A stretch of 46,086 nucleotides of DNA from a virus (IMGVR_UViG_3300047377_000522:1-46086), one strand, 5' to 3'. Counted from the stretch's first letter, positions 15,740-23,992 are shown. Numbers and translations: made by a program. The notes: generated by a model not told the origin, from the letters alone.

Positions 15740-15927
15740 CTGACTATAAGCTAGTAAAAAGATCCCCAGCTGCATACGCTGAAACTGTTCAGAATATGCA
15801 AATATGGCTAATGCTTGAGTATAGAACCACGTGCGGTAAGTCTTGGGATGATATGAATATTCATGAGCTGTATTATTTTTATTGTGCTATCAGTGAGCTG
15901 ATAAAAGCTAAGATATCGAACAAGTGA
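15724..15927 (+). CDS. -1 frameshift extension of tail chaperone, gp41-gp42 type
   Basis: The heptamer T TTT TTT at 15724-15730 is in register with frame 0. After slipping one base back, translation continues YGIADYKLVKRSPAAYAETV, then QIWLMLEYRTTCGKSWDDMN, and on to TGA at 15925-15927, 65 residues. There is no start codon of its own. The position between tube and tape measure genes is exactly where programmed frameshifts occur in long-tailed phages. The tryptophan- and leucine-rich extension would bind the tape measure protein. Confidence 0.85.
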   Translation, partial: FFYGIADYKLVKRSPAAYAETVQNMQIWLMLEYRTTCGKSWDDMNIHELYYFYCAISELIKAKISNK

Positions 15928-15962
15928 CTTTTTAATTTCTACTGTTGTAGATAGAGGATCCA

Positions 15963-17546
15963 ATGGCTCGTACTTATGAATTATCAACTGTATTTTCAGC
16001 AGTTGATCGCATGACTAGACCTTTACAGAGGATGACTAGATCTATAACCGGGTTTAGTCAATCCGCTCGTGTGGCCTTAAATGGCGTGGTATCCTCTACT
16101 AAAAAAGTCGGTGATTCATTTGATAAACTGATGACAAGAGCAGGGATCGCAGCTGGTGGGGTTACTTTTGTTGGTTCAGAAATTGCTGAAAGCACCGTAA
16201 AAATGAATTCGATCACTGAGGCGGTAGGTCAAAATATTGACACTATTACAGCCTTGAGTAAGCCAATCAAAAGTTTGGGATTTGACTTTGAAAATGTCAC
16301 TGATTTAGCTGAAGAAATGACCAATAAATTGGGCGAATCTCGTGGCATGGGTGAGATGACAGAGTCAACCGCAGACGGCCTAAAGCTGATGGGCATAAGT
16401 TTTGCAGAAGTCAAAGATCTTGCACCGGATCAACAATTTGAAAAGATCATAAGTAGACTTTTGGAGATGGAAGACGCTTCAAAAGCTCAAGCTGCAGCTG
16501 ATGTACTGATGGGGTCTGAGGCCAACAGGGTGATCGGAGCTTTAAGAAATCAAGGTTTAACGCTAGATCAACTTAAGAAAAAAAGTGCTGAAAACAACTT
16601 TCTGACCAAAGAAGGAATAGAAGGATCTAAAACTTACGTTAATTCGATCAACCGATTAAAAAGTGTGACAGGCTCATTGACTCAACAATTCATTGGGCTT
16701 GTTGGAAATGCTTTGTCCCCTACAATCGAGAAATATAGTAATCTGATCACAGCTAATAAGGAATTGATCAACTCTAGAATTGATAAGTTTATTCAAGGGT
16801 TCACTGATAATATAGGCCCTATAACAGCGTTTGCCAAGGTGGTCGGTGGAACAGTAGCCGCTTTAGGATTCTTCAAAATGGCGGCTTTTGCAGCAACAAC
16901 AGCAGCCAATATATTCGGGGTCGGCTTGTCGATCCTTAAGATCCCAATTATTCTTACAACTGGTTTGATCAAGGGCTTGACTACGGTGATCAGGCTTTCC
17001 ACAATGGCATTCAGGGCCACGCCAGCCGGATTTATCATTGGAGCTTTCACAGCGATCATCGGGGTCGGTGTGGCTCTTTATAAAAACTGGGAAACGATCA
17101 AAGAAACCTTCTCAGCAGTAGGTGGCGTGTTAGCTGAGATAGGAAAAGCTATATTTCAATTAGTTACTGGCGATTTTGAATCATTAATGAAATTCCCTGA
17201 AAAAATCGCTGAAAAGTGGGGGGATCTAACCAAGATCTTTTCAGGTGTTGGCGATTCGATCAAAGGTTTGGGAAATGATATTCTTGATTTTGTGGGGCTT
17301 GGAGATGATGAAGTCACGCCACAAATAGGTTCCCCTGCCATTTCTCCGGTTGGCATAAATAATGCATTTGTCCCAAATATAGGACAAGGTCCGGTAATTG
17401 AAGCGCAGGATGCGGCAAACATGACCACCTCTACGACATCAACTAATATTCAGCGTAGTGAAGTTGTGATCAAAGATCAAACGGGCAAAGCTGAGATGCA
17501 AGATCCGATCCAAGGCGTTACCTTACAATATTCTGGGGGGTTGTAA
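15963..17546 (+). CDS. tape measure protein, 527 aa
   Basis: Sets tail length and is ejected ahead of DNA. GAGGATCCA upstream of the ATG serves as ribosome site. The N-terminal 60 residues have the VFSAVDRMTRPLQRMTRSI motif typical of Mu-type tape measures. Long helices follow, then a hydrophobic block at about 290-375 (KVVGGTVAALGFFKMAAFAA, GFIIGAFTAIIGVGVALY) which probably forms membrane-spanning segments during infection. At 527 residues it is short, so the tail should be short for a myovirus (inference from the usual residue-to-length proportion). The C-terminus is Thr/Ser-rich. Confidence 0.88.
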   Translation: MARTYELSTVFSAVDRMTRPLQRMTRSITGFSQSARVALNGVVSSTKKVGDSFDKLMTRAGIAAGGVTFVGSEIAESTVKMNSITEAVGQNIDTITALSKPIKSLGFDFENVTDLAEEMTNKLGESRGMGEMTESTADGLKLMGISFAEVKDLAPDQQFEKIISRLLEMEDASKAQAAADVLMGSEANRVIGALRNQGLTLDQLKKKSAENNFLTKEGIEGSKTYVNSINRLKSVTGSLTQQFIGLVGNALSPTIEKYSNLITANKELINSRIDKFIQGFTDNIGPITAFAKVVGGTVAALGFFKMAAFAATTAANIFGVGLSILKIPIILTTGLIKGLTTVIRLSTMAFRATPAGFIIGAFTAIIGVGVALYKNWETIKETFSAVGGVLAEIGKAIFQLVTGDFESLMKFPEKIAEKWGDLTKIFSGVGDSIKGLGNDILDFVGLGDDEVTPQIGSPAISPVGINNAFVPNIGQGPVIEAQDAANMTTSTTSTNIQRSEVVIKDQTGKAEMQDPIQGVTLQYSGGL

Positions 17547-18791
17547 ATGTGGAAAGATAAGATCAAAGAAGGATCTTTTACTAGTTCCACTGGACAGCGT
17601 GTTGAATTTGAATATGAAGAAGTTGATCGTGACATTACCAAAAAAGGGACACGCTTTGAATTCAGAAATGTCAACAATTCTTACGCTCAAGATTCAGGGA
17701 TCACTTCAAGATCTTTCCCGTTGACCATTTATATATCAGGCCCTGATTATGATCTAAAGTGTGATGTGTTTGATTCTGTTATTCTCACAAAGGGAGTCGG
17801 GCGGTTAGAAATTGGGTTTTACTCAGTTGATGCGGTGGTCCTTGGCAAAGTATCAAGAAAGGATCGCTTTGTTGATGGCGCTGGTCAAGCCGTTTATACT
17901 CTTGAATTTATTGAATCTATTAAGTCTTTGTATCCTACTGAAAACGTTGATATTTTGGAAGATGTTAAGGCAAAAGGGGCAGAGTCTGAGCAAAAGATCA
18001 AGGAACAATTCGAGCAGAATATAAAAGTTGATACTACAGTTGAAGAGGAGACTTTATATTTAAGATATAAAGAATATTTGAATCAAGTTAATGATTTCTT
18101 CAGGTCATTATCAAATGGCATGAGTGAAACCCGTGCTTTGTTTGATCAATATTATGAGCTTGCAAATGTGAGTATTAATACTTTCCTTGGCAACCCTGCA
18201 AAATTCTTTTTTAATCTCAATCTTTTAATTAAAACTCCCTCACAGATGGGCAACGATCTAGGGAATAAAATCGATGGGTATCTAAACTTTTTTAGATCCA
18301 CCTCAAACGATGTGGATCAAAACGTGAATGATCCCACTCTCCCGGCTGATGCACAAAATAACCTCGCTTTGGGTGATGGCATGCTTGGCACTGTTATTGC
18401 TAGCCTTGCCAATTTATCAACAACAGCAACTTTTGAATCAAGATCTAACGCTAAAGAGTTGAGCGATGCGATAGCTCAAGTTTCTGAAAGTTATGTTGAA
18501 ATTCGGGATCAATGGTATAAAAAGGCTGAAGTTTTAGACACTGGAGAGAGCCAGCAGATCATAAGCTCAGTTAGCTCGGGCGCTCAAAAACTACTAAATA
18601 ACTCGCTTTTTGATCTGCCTGTTGAGCGGAATATAACTTTAACATCATCAAGGACGATCCTTGATCTTGCGTATCAATATTATAGAAACGTTTCACAAGA
18701 AACAGTACAATATATTATAGACACAAATCGACTTCAAGGAGATGAAATCTTATTGTTGCCCATCGGAAAAACGGTAACTTTTTATATATGA
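17547..18791 (+). CDS. gpN-like baseplate/DNA circularisation N-domain protein, 414 aa
   Basis: Starts at the base after the tape measure stop. The N-terminal domain (WKDKIKEGSFTSSTGQRVEF, then EVDRDITKKGTRFEFRNVNN and FPLTIYISGPDYD) matches the family named DNA circularisation protein N-terminus, to which Mu gpN belongs; in Mu-type tails it is a baseplate hub component. The middle is helical. The last 50 residues (LTSSRTILDLAYQYYRNVSQ, DEILLLPIGKTV) look like a LysM-type domain. It overlaps the next gene by ATGA. Confidence 0.82.
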   Translation: MWKDKIKEGSFTSSTGQRVEFEYEEVDRDITKKGTRFEFRNVNNSYAQDSGITSRSFPLTIYISGPDYDLKCDVFDSVILTKGVGRLEIGFYSVDAVVLGKVSRKDRFVDGAGQAVYTLEFIESIKSLYPTENVDILEDVKAKGAESEQKIKEQFEQNIKVDTTVEEETLYLRYKEYLNQVNDFFRSLSNGMSETRALFDQYYELANVSINTFLGNPAKFFFNLNLLIKTPSQMGNDLGNKIDGYLNFFRSTSNDVDQNVNDPTLPADAQNNLALGDGMLGTVIASLANLSTTATFESRSNAKELSDAIAQVSESYVEIRDQWYKKAEVLDTGESQQIISSVSSGAQKLLNNSLFDLPVERNITLTSSRTILDLAYQYYRNVSQETVQYIIDTNRLQGDEILLLPIGKTVTFYI

Positions 18792-19822
18792 GCGATAAAA
18801 TTGTTATTAAAGTTAAAGGTGTAGAGCTGCAAACCTGGCTAAGTGTTCGGCTGCAGCGTAATTTTGATTCAGTTGATACTTTATCTATCAGCTATCCTTT
18901 TGATCCAAATAATGAAACGCTAAAAGAAGTCTTCAGGCCTTGCTCATTTAATGAATGCCGTGTTTTTTACGATGGTAAGTTGTTGTTTGTAGGCGTTTTA
19001 TTAGATGTTAGAACTCGATTCGATCCGGATCAAGTTGTTGAAGAAGCTTCTTTTTATGCGCTCAGTGGCAACTTGATTGATTGTAATTTTCCGGCCTCGT
19101 CAACTAAATTACAATTTGATAATCAAACAATTAAAACTATATTCACTCAGATAGCAGATCAATTTAATCTAAATTTAACCTTTGCGGCTGAGGCTGGCGG
19201 ATCTTTTGATAAAGTGGCTTGCAGGCCAGATCAAAAAATCTTTGATTTTATGATTGATCTTGCAAAACAAAGAGGATTGATCTTGTCAAGCCTTGCTAAT
19301 GGCGGTATACTGGTCCGTAAAGGTAAAGAAAACGGAACGCTAGTCGCTAAGCTTGAAGAAGGGTTGCCTCCTTTGATTAGTGTAACCAATAATCCAAACG
19401 CTCGGAATTACTTCTCAGAGGTTACAGCGTGCACGACAGGAAGATCAAAAGACAATATTAACGCAAAGTATACTAGTAATAATAGTAAGTTAGATTTTTT
19501 AAGGCCGATGATCAAAGTTGCCAAGGATACCGACACGGGAAGCATAAAAAATGCCTCTGAAGGTTTACTTGGGCGCATGTTTGCGAGCTCAATAAATTAT
19601 ACAATAGTTGTGCCAAGTTGGGAAAATTCATTGAATAAAGTTTATGAAACAAATACTTTCATTCAGATCAAGGCCCCAAGTGTTAGGATCTATCAACCTT
19701 ACACGCTAATGATCAAACAAGCTGAATTAATAGCTGATAACAATCAAGAGCTTACTTCTTTAACTTGCGTTTTACCGTCTTCATACAGTAATAAAATTCC
19801 TGAAACCTTGCCATGGGATTAA
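18788..19822 (+). CDS. baseplate hub protein, gp44/gpP-like, 344 aa
   Basis: Equivalent of the T4 gp27-type hub that carries the spike. Sequence begins IVIKVKGVELQTWLSVRLQR and has the two tube-like beta domains expected (SISYPFDPNNETLKEVF, DGKLLFVGVLLDVRTRF), with AITGTG-like swaps replaced by FYALSGNLIDCNFP. The gene order gpN, gpP, gp46, gp47, gp48 is that of Mu, but the gp45 spike that normally follows here is absent. Only six bases separate its stop from the gp46-like gene. Confidence 0.83.
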   Translation: MSDKIVIKVKGVELQTWLSVRLQRNFDSVDTLSISYPFDPNNETLKEVFRPCSFNECRVFYDGKLLFVGVLLDVRTRFDPDQVVEEASFYALSGNLIDCNFPASSTKLQFDNQTIKTIFTQIADQFNLNLTFAAEAGGSFDKVACRPDQKIFDFMIDLAKQRGLILSSLANGGILVRKGKENGTLVAKLEEGLPPLISVTNNPNARNYFSEVTACTTGRSKDNINAKYTSNNSKLDFLRPMIKVAKDTDTGSIKNASEGLLGRMFASSINYTIVVPSWENSLNKVYETNTFIQIKAPSVRIYQPYTLMIKQAELIADNNQELTSLTCVLPSSYSNKIPETLPWD

Positions 19823-19828
19823 TGATAA

Positions 19829-20269
19829 ATGTCTGATTTAAAATTGGTTTTAAATGGTGATGGGGGCGATCTTGTATTTGCAGACAACGATCTAGTTATG
19901 GCATCCGGTATTGTTGAAAGCTTTACAGTATCCTTGTTTGGTGGTAATATACAGGATGACGGTTTAGAAAATTCAGAACGTGAATGGTGGGGGAATGTCC
20001 TTGATGCTGAGCCAGCAAAGAAAATCCGATCATTAACTCAGCATTTGATCAACAATCTTGATCAATCTCGCAACTCACTATTAAGAATACAAGATGCGGT
20101 TAAGTCTGATCTTGCTTGGATGATTGAACAAGGCTTGATCACCTCGTTGAATGTGGATCTTTTTGTTGAGTCATCAAATAGGCTTAATATAACCATTCAA
20201 GCGACAGCAAACAGCCAAGAAATAGAACAGCGTTATGTAATCAACTGGGAACGTTTGATTCAAGAATAG
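19829..20269 (+). CDS. baseplate gp46-like protein, 146 aa
   Basis: Mu gp46-family baseplate protein, the counterpart of T4 gp25, which links hub and wedges. The sequence has the family's order: a short strand GGDLVFADNDLVMASGIVES, the loop FGGNIQDDGLENSEREWWGN, a helix (AKKIRSLTQHLINNLDQSRN) and strands (INVDLFVESSNRLNITIQA-like). Immediately follows the hub gene, with the spike missing between them. Confidence 0.82.
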   Translation: MSDLKLVLNGDGGDLVFADNDLVMASGIVESFTVSLFGGNIQDDGLENSEREWWGNVLDAEPAKKIRSLTQHLINNLDQSRNSLLRIQDAVKSDLAWMIEQGLITSLNVDLFVESSNRLNITIQATANSQEIEQRYVINWERLIQE

Positions 20270-20278
20270 GCATAAAAA

Positions 20279-21502
20279 TTGCAGAATATACCCTCAACGA
20301 AAGACATTTCAGATCAAATTATTGCAGACTTTGAATCAAGGTTCGGTTCTGTAACGCCTATTTTACCGAAAAGCGTTCTAGGCGTTATTGCTAAGATCAT
20401 TGCTGGAATGGTCGCACTTTTATACAAGCTTACTGGCTGGGGGATCTTGCAGCAGTTTGTTTCTACTGCCTCATTTCAGCCAGTGCAGATAAATGGTCAG
20501 ACAGTGAGGCCACTTGTTGAATTAGGATCTTTAGTTCTACAAAACTATGAACCCAAACCCTCACAGAACGCCATACTGGAAATAAACATTGAACTTTTCA
20601 CTTCATCAGCTGATGTAATCCCAAGTGGATCCCAGTTGATCGGGCAGGCTAATCAGTGGGTATACTCTTTAATTGATGATGTAGATCTAAATCAAGCCTC
20701 GCCTATTTCAGCTCAAATCAAAGCAGTGAAAGATCCAAGCGCTTCGCCAGATTCGGATCAATCTTTTGGAGGCGGATCGGGTGGAAATCTAGAAAATGGT
20801 AGCTTGTTAACTTTTGTCAATCCTTTAATAAACGTTCAACCAGTTGCAAGCGTGCAAAGTTCGGTCCAACTTGGGGTCGACTCAGAAGATGAGCTTTCTT
20901 ACCGTACGAGAGTCAGGGAAGGATTCCGTACGGTCCCCCAAGGGGGTGCGATTGTTGATTATCGATTATGGGGCATTGAAGTTACAGGAGTTTTTCAGAT
21001 TTATCCGTACACTGGACTTTTTATAGTCAGTGGTGCGGTAGATAAAACGTGGGGCGCATCTGTTGATGTATACGTTCAAACAACGCCAGATATAGATCCT
21101 GATGGGATCCCTCCTCAATCATTGCTAGACGATGTTAAAGAGTATATAGACCAGTTAAAACCTGCCGGAACGTATGTCAACCCGTTACCCATTATAAGAA
21201 CAGTATACGATATTGAGATCATAGGGTTTCAATCAAACGATCCTGTTTCAACAAAGCAAGACATTGAAAACGCTATTAATGATTATCTAGCAAGTATTAA
21301 GCCATTCATCCAAGGCGTGGATACAATTCAACAAGATACTGTTTCTGTTGCTGCAATATCTCAGCAAGTTTTTGTAATCACGCAAGCTAACAATTCAAGC
21401 TTTGACACCTTGACGGTAAAAACAAATGGCTCAGACATTGGCGGGCAGGTTCAGATGCAAGCTGGGGAATTGTGCAAGCTGGGTGCTATAACGTATATAT
21501 GA
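20279..21502 (+). CDS. baseplate J/gp47-like wedge protein, 407 aa
   Basis: Wedge component of the baseplate J family (P2 gpJ, Mu gp47, T4 gp6). Conserved segments include IPSTKDISDQIIADFESRFG, GSLVLQNYEPKPSQNAILEI, DSEDELSYRTRVREGF (the DxExdxxyR region typical of the family) and GASVDVYVQTTPDIDPDGIP. It opens with TTG at 20279, nine bases after the previous stop and behind ATAGG. ATGA overlap with the next gene. Confidence 0.88.
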   Translation: MQNIPSTKDISDQIIADFESRFGSVTPILPKSVLGVIAKIIAGMVALLYKLTGWGILQQFVSTASFQPVQINGQTVRPLVELGSLVLQNYEPKPSQNAILEINIELFTSSADVIPSGSQLIGQANQWVYSLIDDVDLNQASPISAQIKAVKDPSASPDSDQSFGGGSGGNLENGSLLTFVNPLINVQPVASVQSSVQLGVDSEDELSYRTRVREGFRTVPQGGAIVDYRLWGIEVTGVFQIYPYTGLFIVSGAVDKTWGASVDVYVQTTPDIDPDGIPPQSLLDDVKEYIDQLKPAGTYVNPLPIIRTVYDIEIIGFQSNDPVSTKQDIENAINDYLASIKPFIQGVDTIQQDTVSVAAISQQVFVITQANNSSFDTLTVKTNGSDIGGQVQMQAGELCKLGAITYI

Positions 21503-22293
21503 TTGATTATATTAAAGCAGTTAGAAGCCTTTTACCGTCTGGTCAAGCCTTTGACACTTATGGCGACAAAGTCAACTCAAAATTTTTCAAGGGTTTGTTC
21601 AGCTGGATCCCGGCTCAATTGGATTTTGTTCGTCAAGGTGTATTGAATTTCTTTCCTCAAACGACCCAAGATCTTGATAAGTTTGAAGATCAATTCGGGC
21701 TAATTGCTGGAGATAAAACAGATCAAGAAAGAAGGGATCAACTAGCTGCCGCTTGGCGTGGCGTTGTCGGTGGACAAGATATTGCATATTTGAATGGCGT
21801 TCTGAATCAAGCAGGCTTTGATCTATTTGTTCATGAATGGTTCGATCCTTTAGATACCGCATACCCACCAGAGGTCAGAAATCCGTTTGATTATATAGGG
21901 ATAGATGGAGATCTTATTTCGTGTGGTATGGAACAAGCTCAGTGTGGAGCTGAAGAAGCGCAATGCGGCTACCTGCTCACGAAAGACGGCTATTTGCTAG
22001 TGAATAATATCTTCTTCACATCGCAAGATTTTCTTGCAATATGTGGTGACCCTAACACACAATGCGGTAATGAAGAATCCGCTTGTGGCACCTATTCAGG
22101 ATTTTCTAATATTAGGGTTCCTTATACGATAAATCCAAACAGGGCAACATTCCCTTTTTACCTTTACGTGTGCGGTGAAAACTTTCCCGATGTTGTGGAA
22201 ATCCCGCTTAATCAAAGAGATCGACTTGAAACACTCCTATTAAAGCATATGCCAGCTAAATATTGGATTGGCGTATTAGTTAAATATATTTAA
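21499..22293 (+). CDS. gp48-like tail/baseplate protein with Cys-Gly insert, 264 aa
   Basis: Family DUF2313, Mu gp48-like, which follows baseplate J. The first 120 residues are typical: YIKAVRSLLPSGQAF, then LDKFEDQFGLIAG, then RRDQLAAAWRGVVGGQDIAY and the last-domain start LNQAGFDLFVHEW. After this is an unusual region with CG-x repeats (SCGMEQAQCGAEEAQCG and ICGDPNTQCGNEESACG). The end (RLETLLLKHMPAKYWIGVLV) is again family-like. It starts inside the J stop (ATGA). Confidence 0.82.
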   Translation: MIDYIKAVRSLLPSGQAFDTYGDKVNSKFFKGLFSWIPAQLDFVRQGVLNFFPQTTQDLDKFEDQFGLIAGDKTDQERRDQLAAAWRGVVGGQDIAYLNGVLNQAGFDLFVHEWFDPLDTAYPPEVRNPFDYIGIDGDLISCGMEQAQCGAEEAQCGYLLTKDGYLLVNNIFFTSQDFLAICGDPNTQCGNEESACGTYSGFSNIRVPYTINPNRATFPFYLYVCGENFPDVVEIPLNQRDRLETLLLKHMPAKYWIGVLVKYI

Positions 22294-22308
22294 AAAAAGG
22301 CTTGACAA

Positions 22309-22770
22309 ATGTCTAAAACTTTAGTTGAAATAATGCCTCCAACAAGGGTTGATACAACCGACCCAGATTTTGCAGGCGGCAAATATCAGAATCAATCAGT
22401 GGTAGGAGCGCAAGACGGGACGCCACTTCTAGCGTCTGAAAAAAATCAAACCCTTGCGTTTTTTGATGGTATCATGTTAGAAGGTAACGTACCCTATAAT
22501 AACCTCACTGATACGCCACAAAATAGTCAATACGTACAAGCAATTGTAAATATTGCCAGCTCAAAAGCAAATGATCAGATTGGCACAAATATTGCTACAA
22601 CAGCAGAAGCAGAAGCTGGGACTGATGACACTAAAATCATGACGCCACTGAAAACCAAGCAAGCGATTGATGAAAATGAATATGTTCTACCAGCAGCCAC
22701 GCAAACCGTATTAGGTGGCGTTAAAATGTGGGTTACAGGCGGAACAACTTTAAATATAGAAACAATTTAA
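22309..22770 (+). CDS. short tail fibre protein, 153 aa
   Basis: Contains the common fibre motif TAEAEAGTDDTKIMTPLKTK at about 107-126 and a C-terminal LPAATQTVLGGVKMWVTGG, both typical of tail fibre C-terminal parts. At 153 residues it is short and may be only an adaptor. Tail fibres decide host range. The gene has few GATC sites compared with all genes upstream of it, which suggests it was exchanged recently. A 15-base gap with TAAAAAAAGG gives its ribosome site. Confidence 0.72.
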   Translation: MSKTLVEIMPPTRVDTTDPDFAGGKYQNQSVVGAQDGTPLLASEKNQTLAFFDGIMLEGNVPYNNLTDTPQNSQYVQAIVNIASSKANDQIGTNIATTAEAEAGTDDTKIMTPLKTKQAIDENEYVLPAATQTVLGGVKMWVTGGTTLNIETI

Positions 22771-22779
22771 GGGTTATTT

Positions 22780-23244
22780 ATGACAATAAGTTTCAATGGT
22801 GGCGTGGATCCTGAGGAAGTAAAATTTAACGGTCAAGATATGGAAGCGGTTATTCTCTATAATGATGAATTTCCGAATGGGGTTACCGTATGGGAGAAGG
22901 TTGTTGGGGTTGAGTATACGGTGACTTCTGCGATTGCTTTATTTATTATTGGGTGGGCCATTCTCCCTCCACCTTTTGGTAGTATCTCCCCTCTTCCATC
23001 TGATAGCTTAGCGACTATTTTTGCAGCCGGGGATACGGTAGAGATTGCATTCACCAATAATCAAACATTTCCAACAAGCATAAAATACAATGGTTCAATT
23101 TTCAATTTAAACTCTTTTCTTCCTTCTTCTCTTGGCGGATATTTCGCTTACGTCTCGTTAAATCCAGCAGCAAACCTTCTTCCATTTTTTAATAGTCTAA
23201 ATATAGAAGGCAATAACACAACATTCGAATTAATCTATCCCTAA
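22780..23244 (+). CDS. putative tail tip/adhesin protein, 154 aa
   Basis: Last gene of the rightward structural run. It begins TISFNGGVDPEEVKFNGQDM, followed by VILYNDEFPNGVTVWEK, a pattern seen at the ends of many phage fibre proteins. A hydrophobic stretch at about 48-62 (AIALFIIGWAILPPP) and a Phe/Asn-rich beta region follow. A receptor-binding role is inferred from its place after the fibre gene and its low GATC density, shared with that gene. It converges with, and overlaps by 15 bases, the leftward 43-aa gene. Confidence 0.55.
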   Translation: MTISFNGGVDPEEVKFNGQDMEAVILYNDEFPNGVTVWEKVVGVEYTVTSAIALFIIGWAILPPPFGSISPLPSDSLATIFAAGDTVEIAFTNNQTFPTSIKYNGSIFNLNSFLPSSLGGYFAYVSLNPAANLLPFFNSLNIEGNNTTFELIYP

Positions 23245-23361
23245 CTCTTCTTCTTCTTCCTCTTTTACTTCAGGCTCAAAAAAATAATTTTCGTACATCT
23301 CCATTTTTTGAGCTTCCCACGCTTCAAACGCTTCAAACGGGAATTGTTCAGCATATTTCAT
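23230..23361 (-). CDS. small acidic protein, 43 aa
   Basis: Reads MKYAEQFPFEAFEAWEAQKM and ends in a strongly acidic tail with six glutamates in a row before LGID. It lies two bases downstream of the next leftward gene and so is probably the last gene of the leftward arm. Its 3' end overlaps the rightward structural operon. Ribosome site is weak (GGTGAAAAATATTAAT). Short, but the compact arrangement and clear compositional character argue that it is translated. No function. Confidence 0.45.
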   Translation of the reverse strand: MKYAEQFPFEAFEAWEAQKMEMYENYFFEPEVKEEEEEELGID

Positions 23362-23362
23362 A

Positions 23363-23563
23363 TTAATATTTTTCACCCACCAACGGTCGAAAAGGCTTTA
23401 TCCCTTTGTATTCCCAATAAGTAAAACCAAATCGATCATAAAAGCCACCCAACCAAGCGCAGTGATCGAGCAATGAAAGCCCAAGCGGCATATCCGTTGG
23501 ATATTCGGACCAATATGCTTTGTCATAAAATTCTTTATATTCTTCTTGTTCTTCCTGTTCCAC
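23363..23563 (-). CDS. hypothetical acidic/aromatic protein, 66 aa
   Basis: The chosen start is GTG at 23563, eight bases from an AAAAGG site; an earlier GTG at 23572 would add FHV-type residues but has the site on top of it. The protein is rich in Tyr, Trp and Glu (EEYKEFYDKAYWSEYPTDMP, WLGGFYDRFGFTYWEYKG). The start region is overlaid by a perfect bacterial parS-type palindrome (23556-23571), which explains why an FHVEQ peptide appears there. Product unknown. Confidence 0.5.
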   Translation of the reverse strand: MEQEEQEEYKEFYDKAYWSEYPTDMPLGLSLLDHCAWLGGFYDRFGFTYWEYKGIKPFRPLVGEKY

Positions 23564-23571
23564 GTGAAACA
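23556..23571. promoter_or_regulatory. parS-like site TGTTCCACGTGAAACA
   Basis: All 16 bases agree with the bacterial chromosomal parS consensus TGTTNCACGTGAAACA, the loading site for ParB-CTP clamps. Only one copy was seen and no parB or parA gene is present in the window. It overlaps the start region of a small leftward gene. Confidence 0.7.
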
Positions 23572-23575
23572 CCTT

Positions 23576-23992
23576 TTATTGATATGAAACAAAATCAATC
23601 GGGGAAATGCCACAATCAATATTCAATTCTATTTTTTCAAACTCAGCTTTATAATGCCTAGCGATTTCAAGCTCTTCTTTTTTTAAAATGCTATTCGGTA
23701 ATTTAAGTTTATCTTGCAAGATCTCAATAGCTGCATGGCCTAAATAATCAATAGCCCAGACTCCCGACTCAACAGGCTCTCCAGAATACCAATTATGGCA
23801 ACTATAGCACATAGCAACAGCATTTAATTTGTCGTACCTGATTTGTTTATGTCGCCTGCTGAATATGTGCGAACAGTGCAAACCCTTTGAAGATTTATCG
23901 TACTGTTTGCCACACTTGCAGCACTTATACCCATAAGAAGCACGAACACACTTTGAAAACCAGTGGTCCGCTTGATTGCGTTTGATAGCCAT
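23576..23992 (-). CDS. HNH/NinG-like endonuclease, 138 aa
   Basis: Likely DNA-structure or nicking nuclease. It has paired cysteines at 24/27 and 62/65 that would hold zinc, and an HNH-type core: GLHCSHIFSRRHKQIRYDK at about 37-55, then LNAVAMCYSCHNWYSGEP. The layout resembles the lambda NinG/Rap recombination endonucleases found near phage replication genes. The ATG at 23992 has AAGGTG seven bases upstream and a consensus promoter at 24020-24048. NinG versus generic HNH nuclease cannot be decided by eye. Confidence 0.7.
   Translation of the reverse strand: MAIKRNQADHWFSKCVRASYGYKCCKCGKQYDKSSKGLHCSHIFSRRHKQIRYDKLNAVAMCYSCHNWYSGEPVESGVWAIDYLGHAAIEILQDKLKLPNSILKKEELEIARHYKAEFEKIELNIDCGISPIDFVSYQ

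Noticed and set aside
15829-15840. Second CACGTG as another parS
   Set aside because: Its flanks (AACCACGTGCGG) do not match the parS consensus.
13929-17428. Long leftward frames opposite sheath and tape measure genes (13929-14321, 16793-17059, 17156-17428)
   Set aside because: Shadows of confident rightward structural genes, without ribosome sites or known domains.
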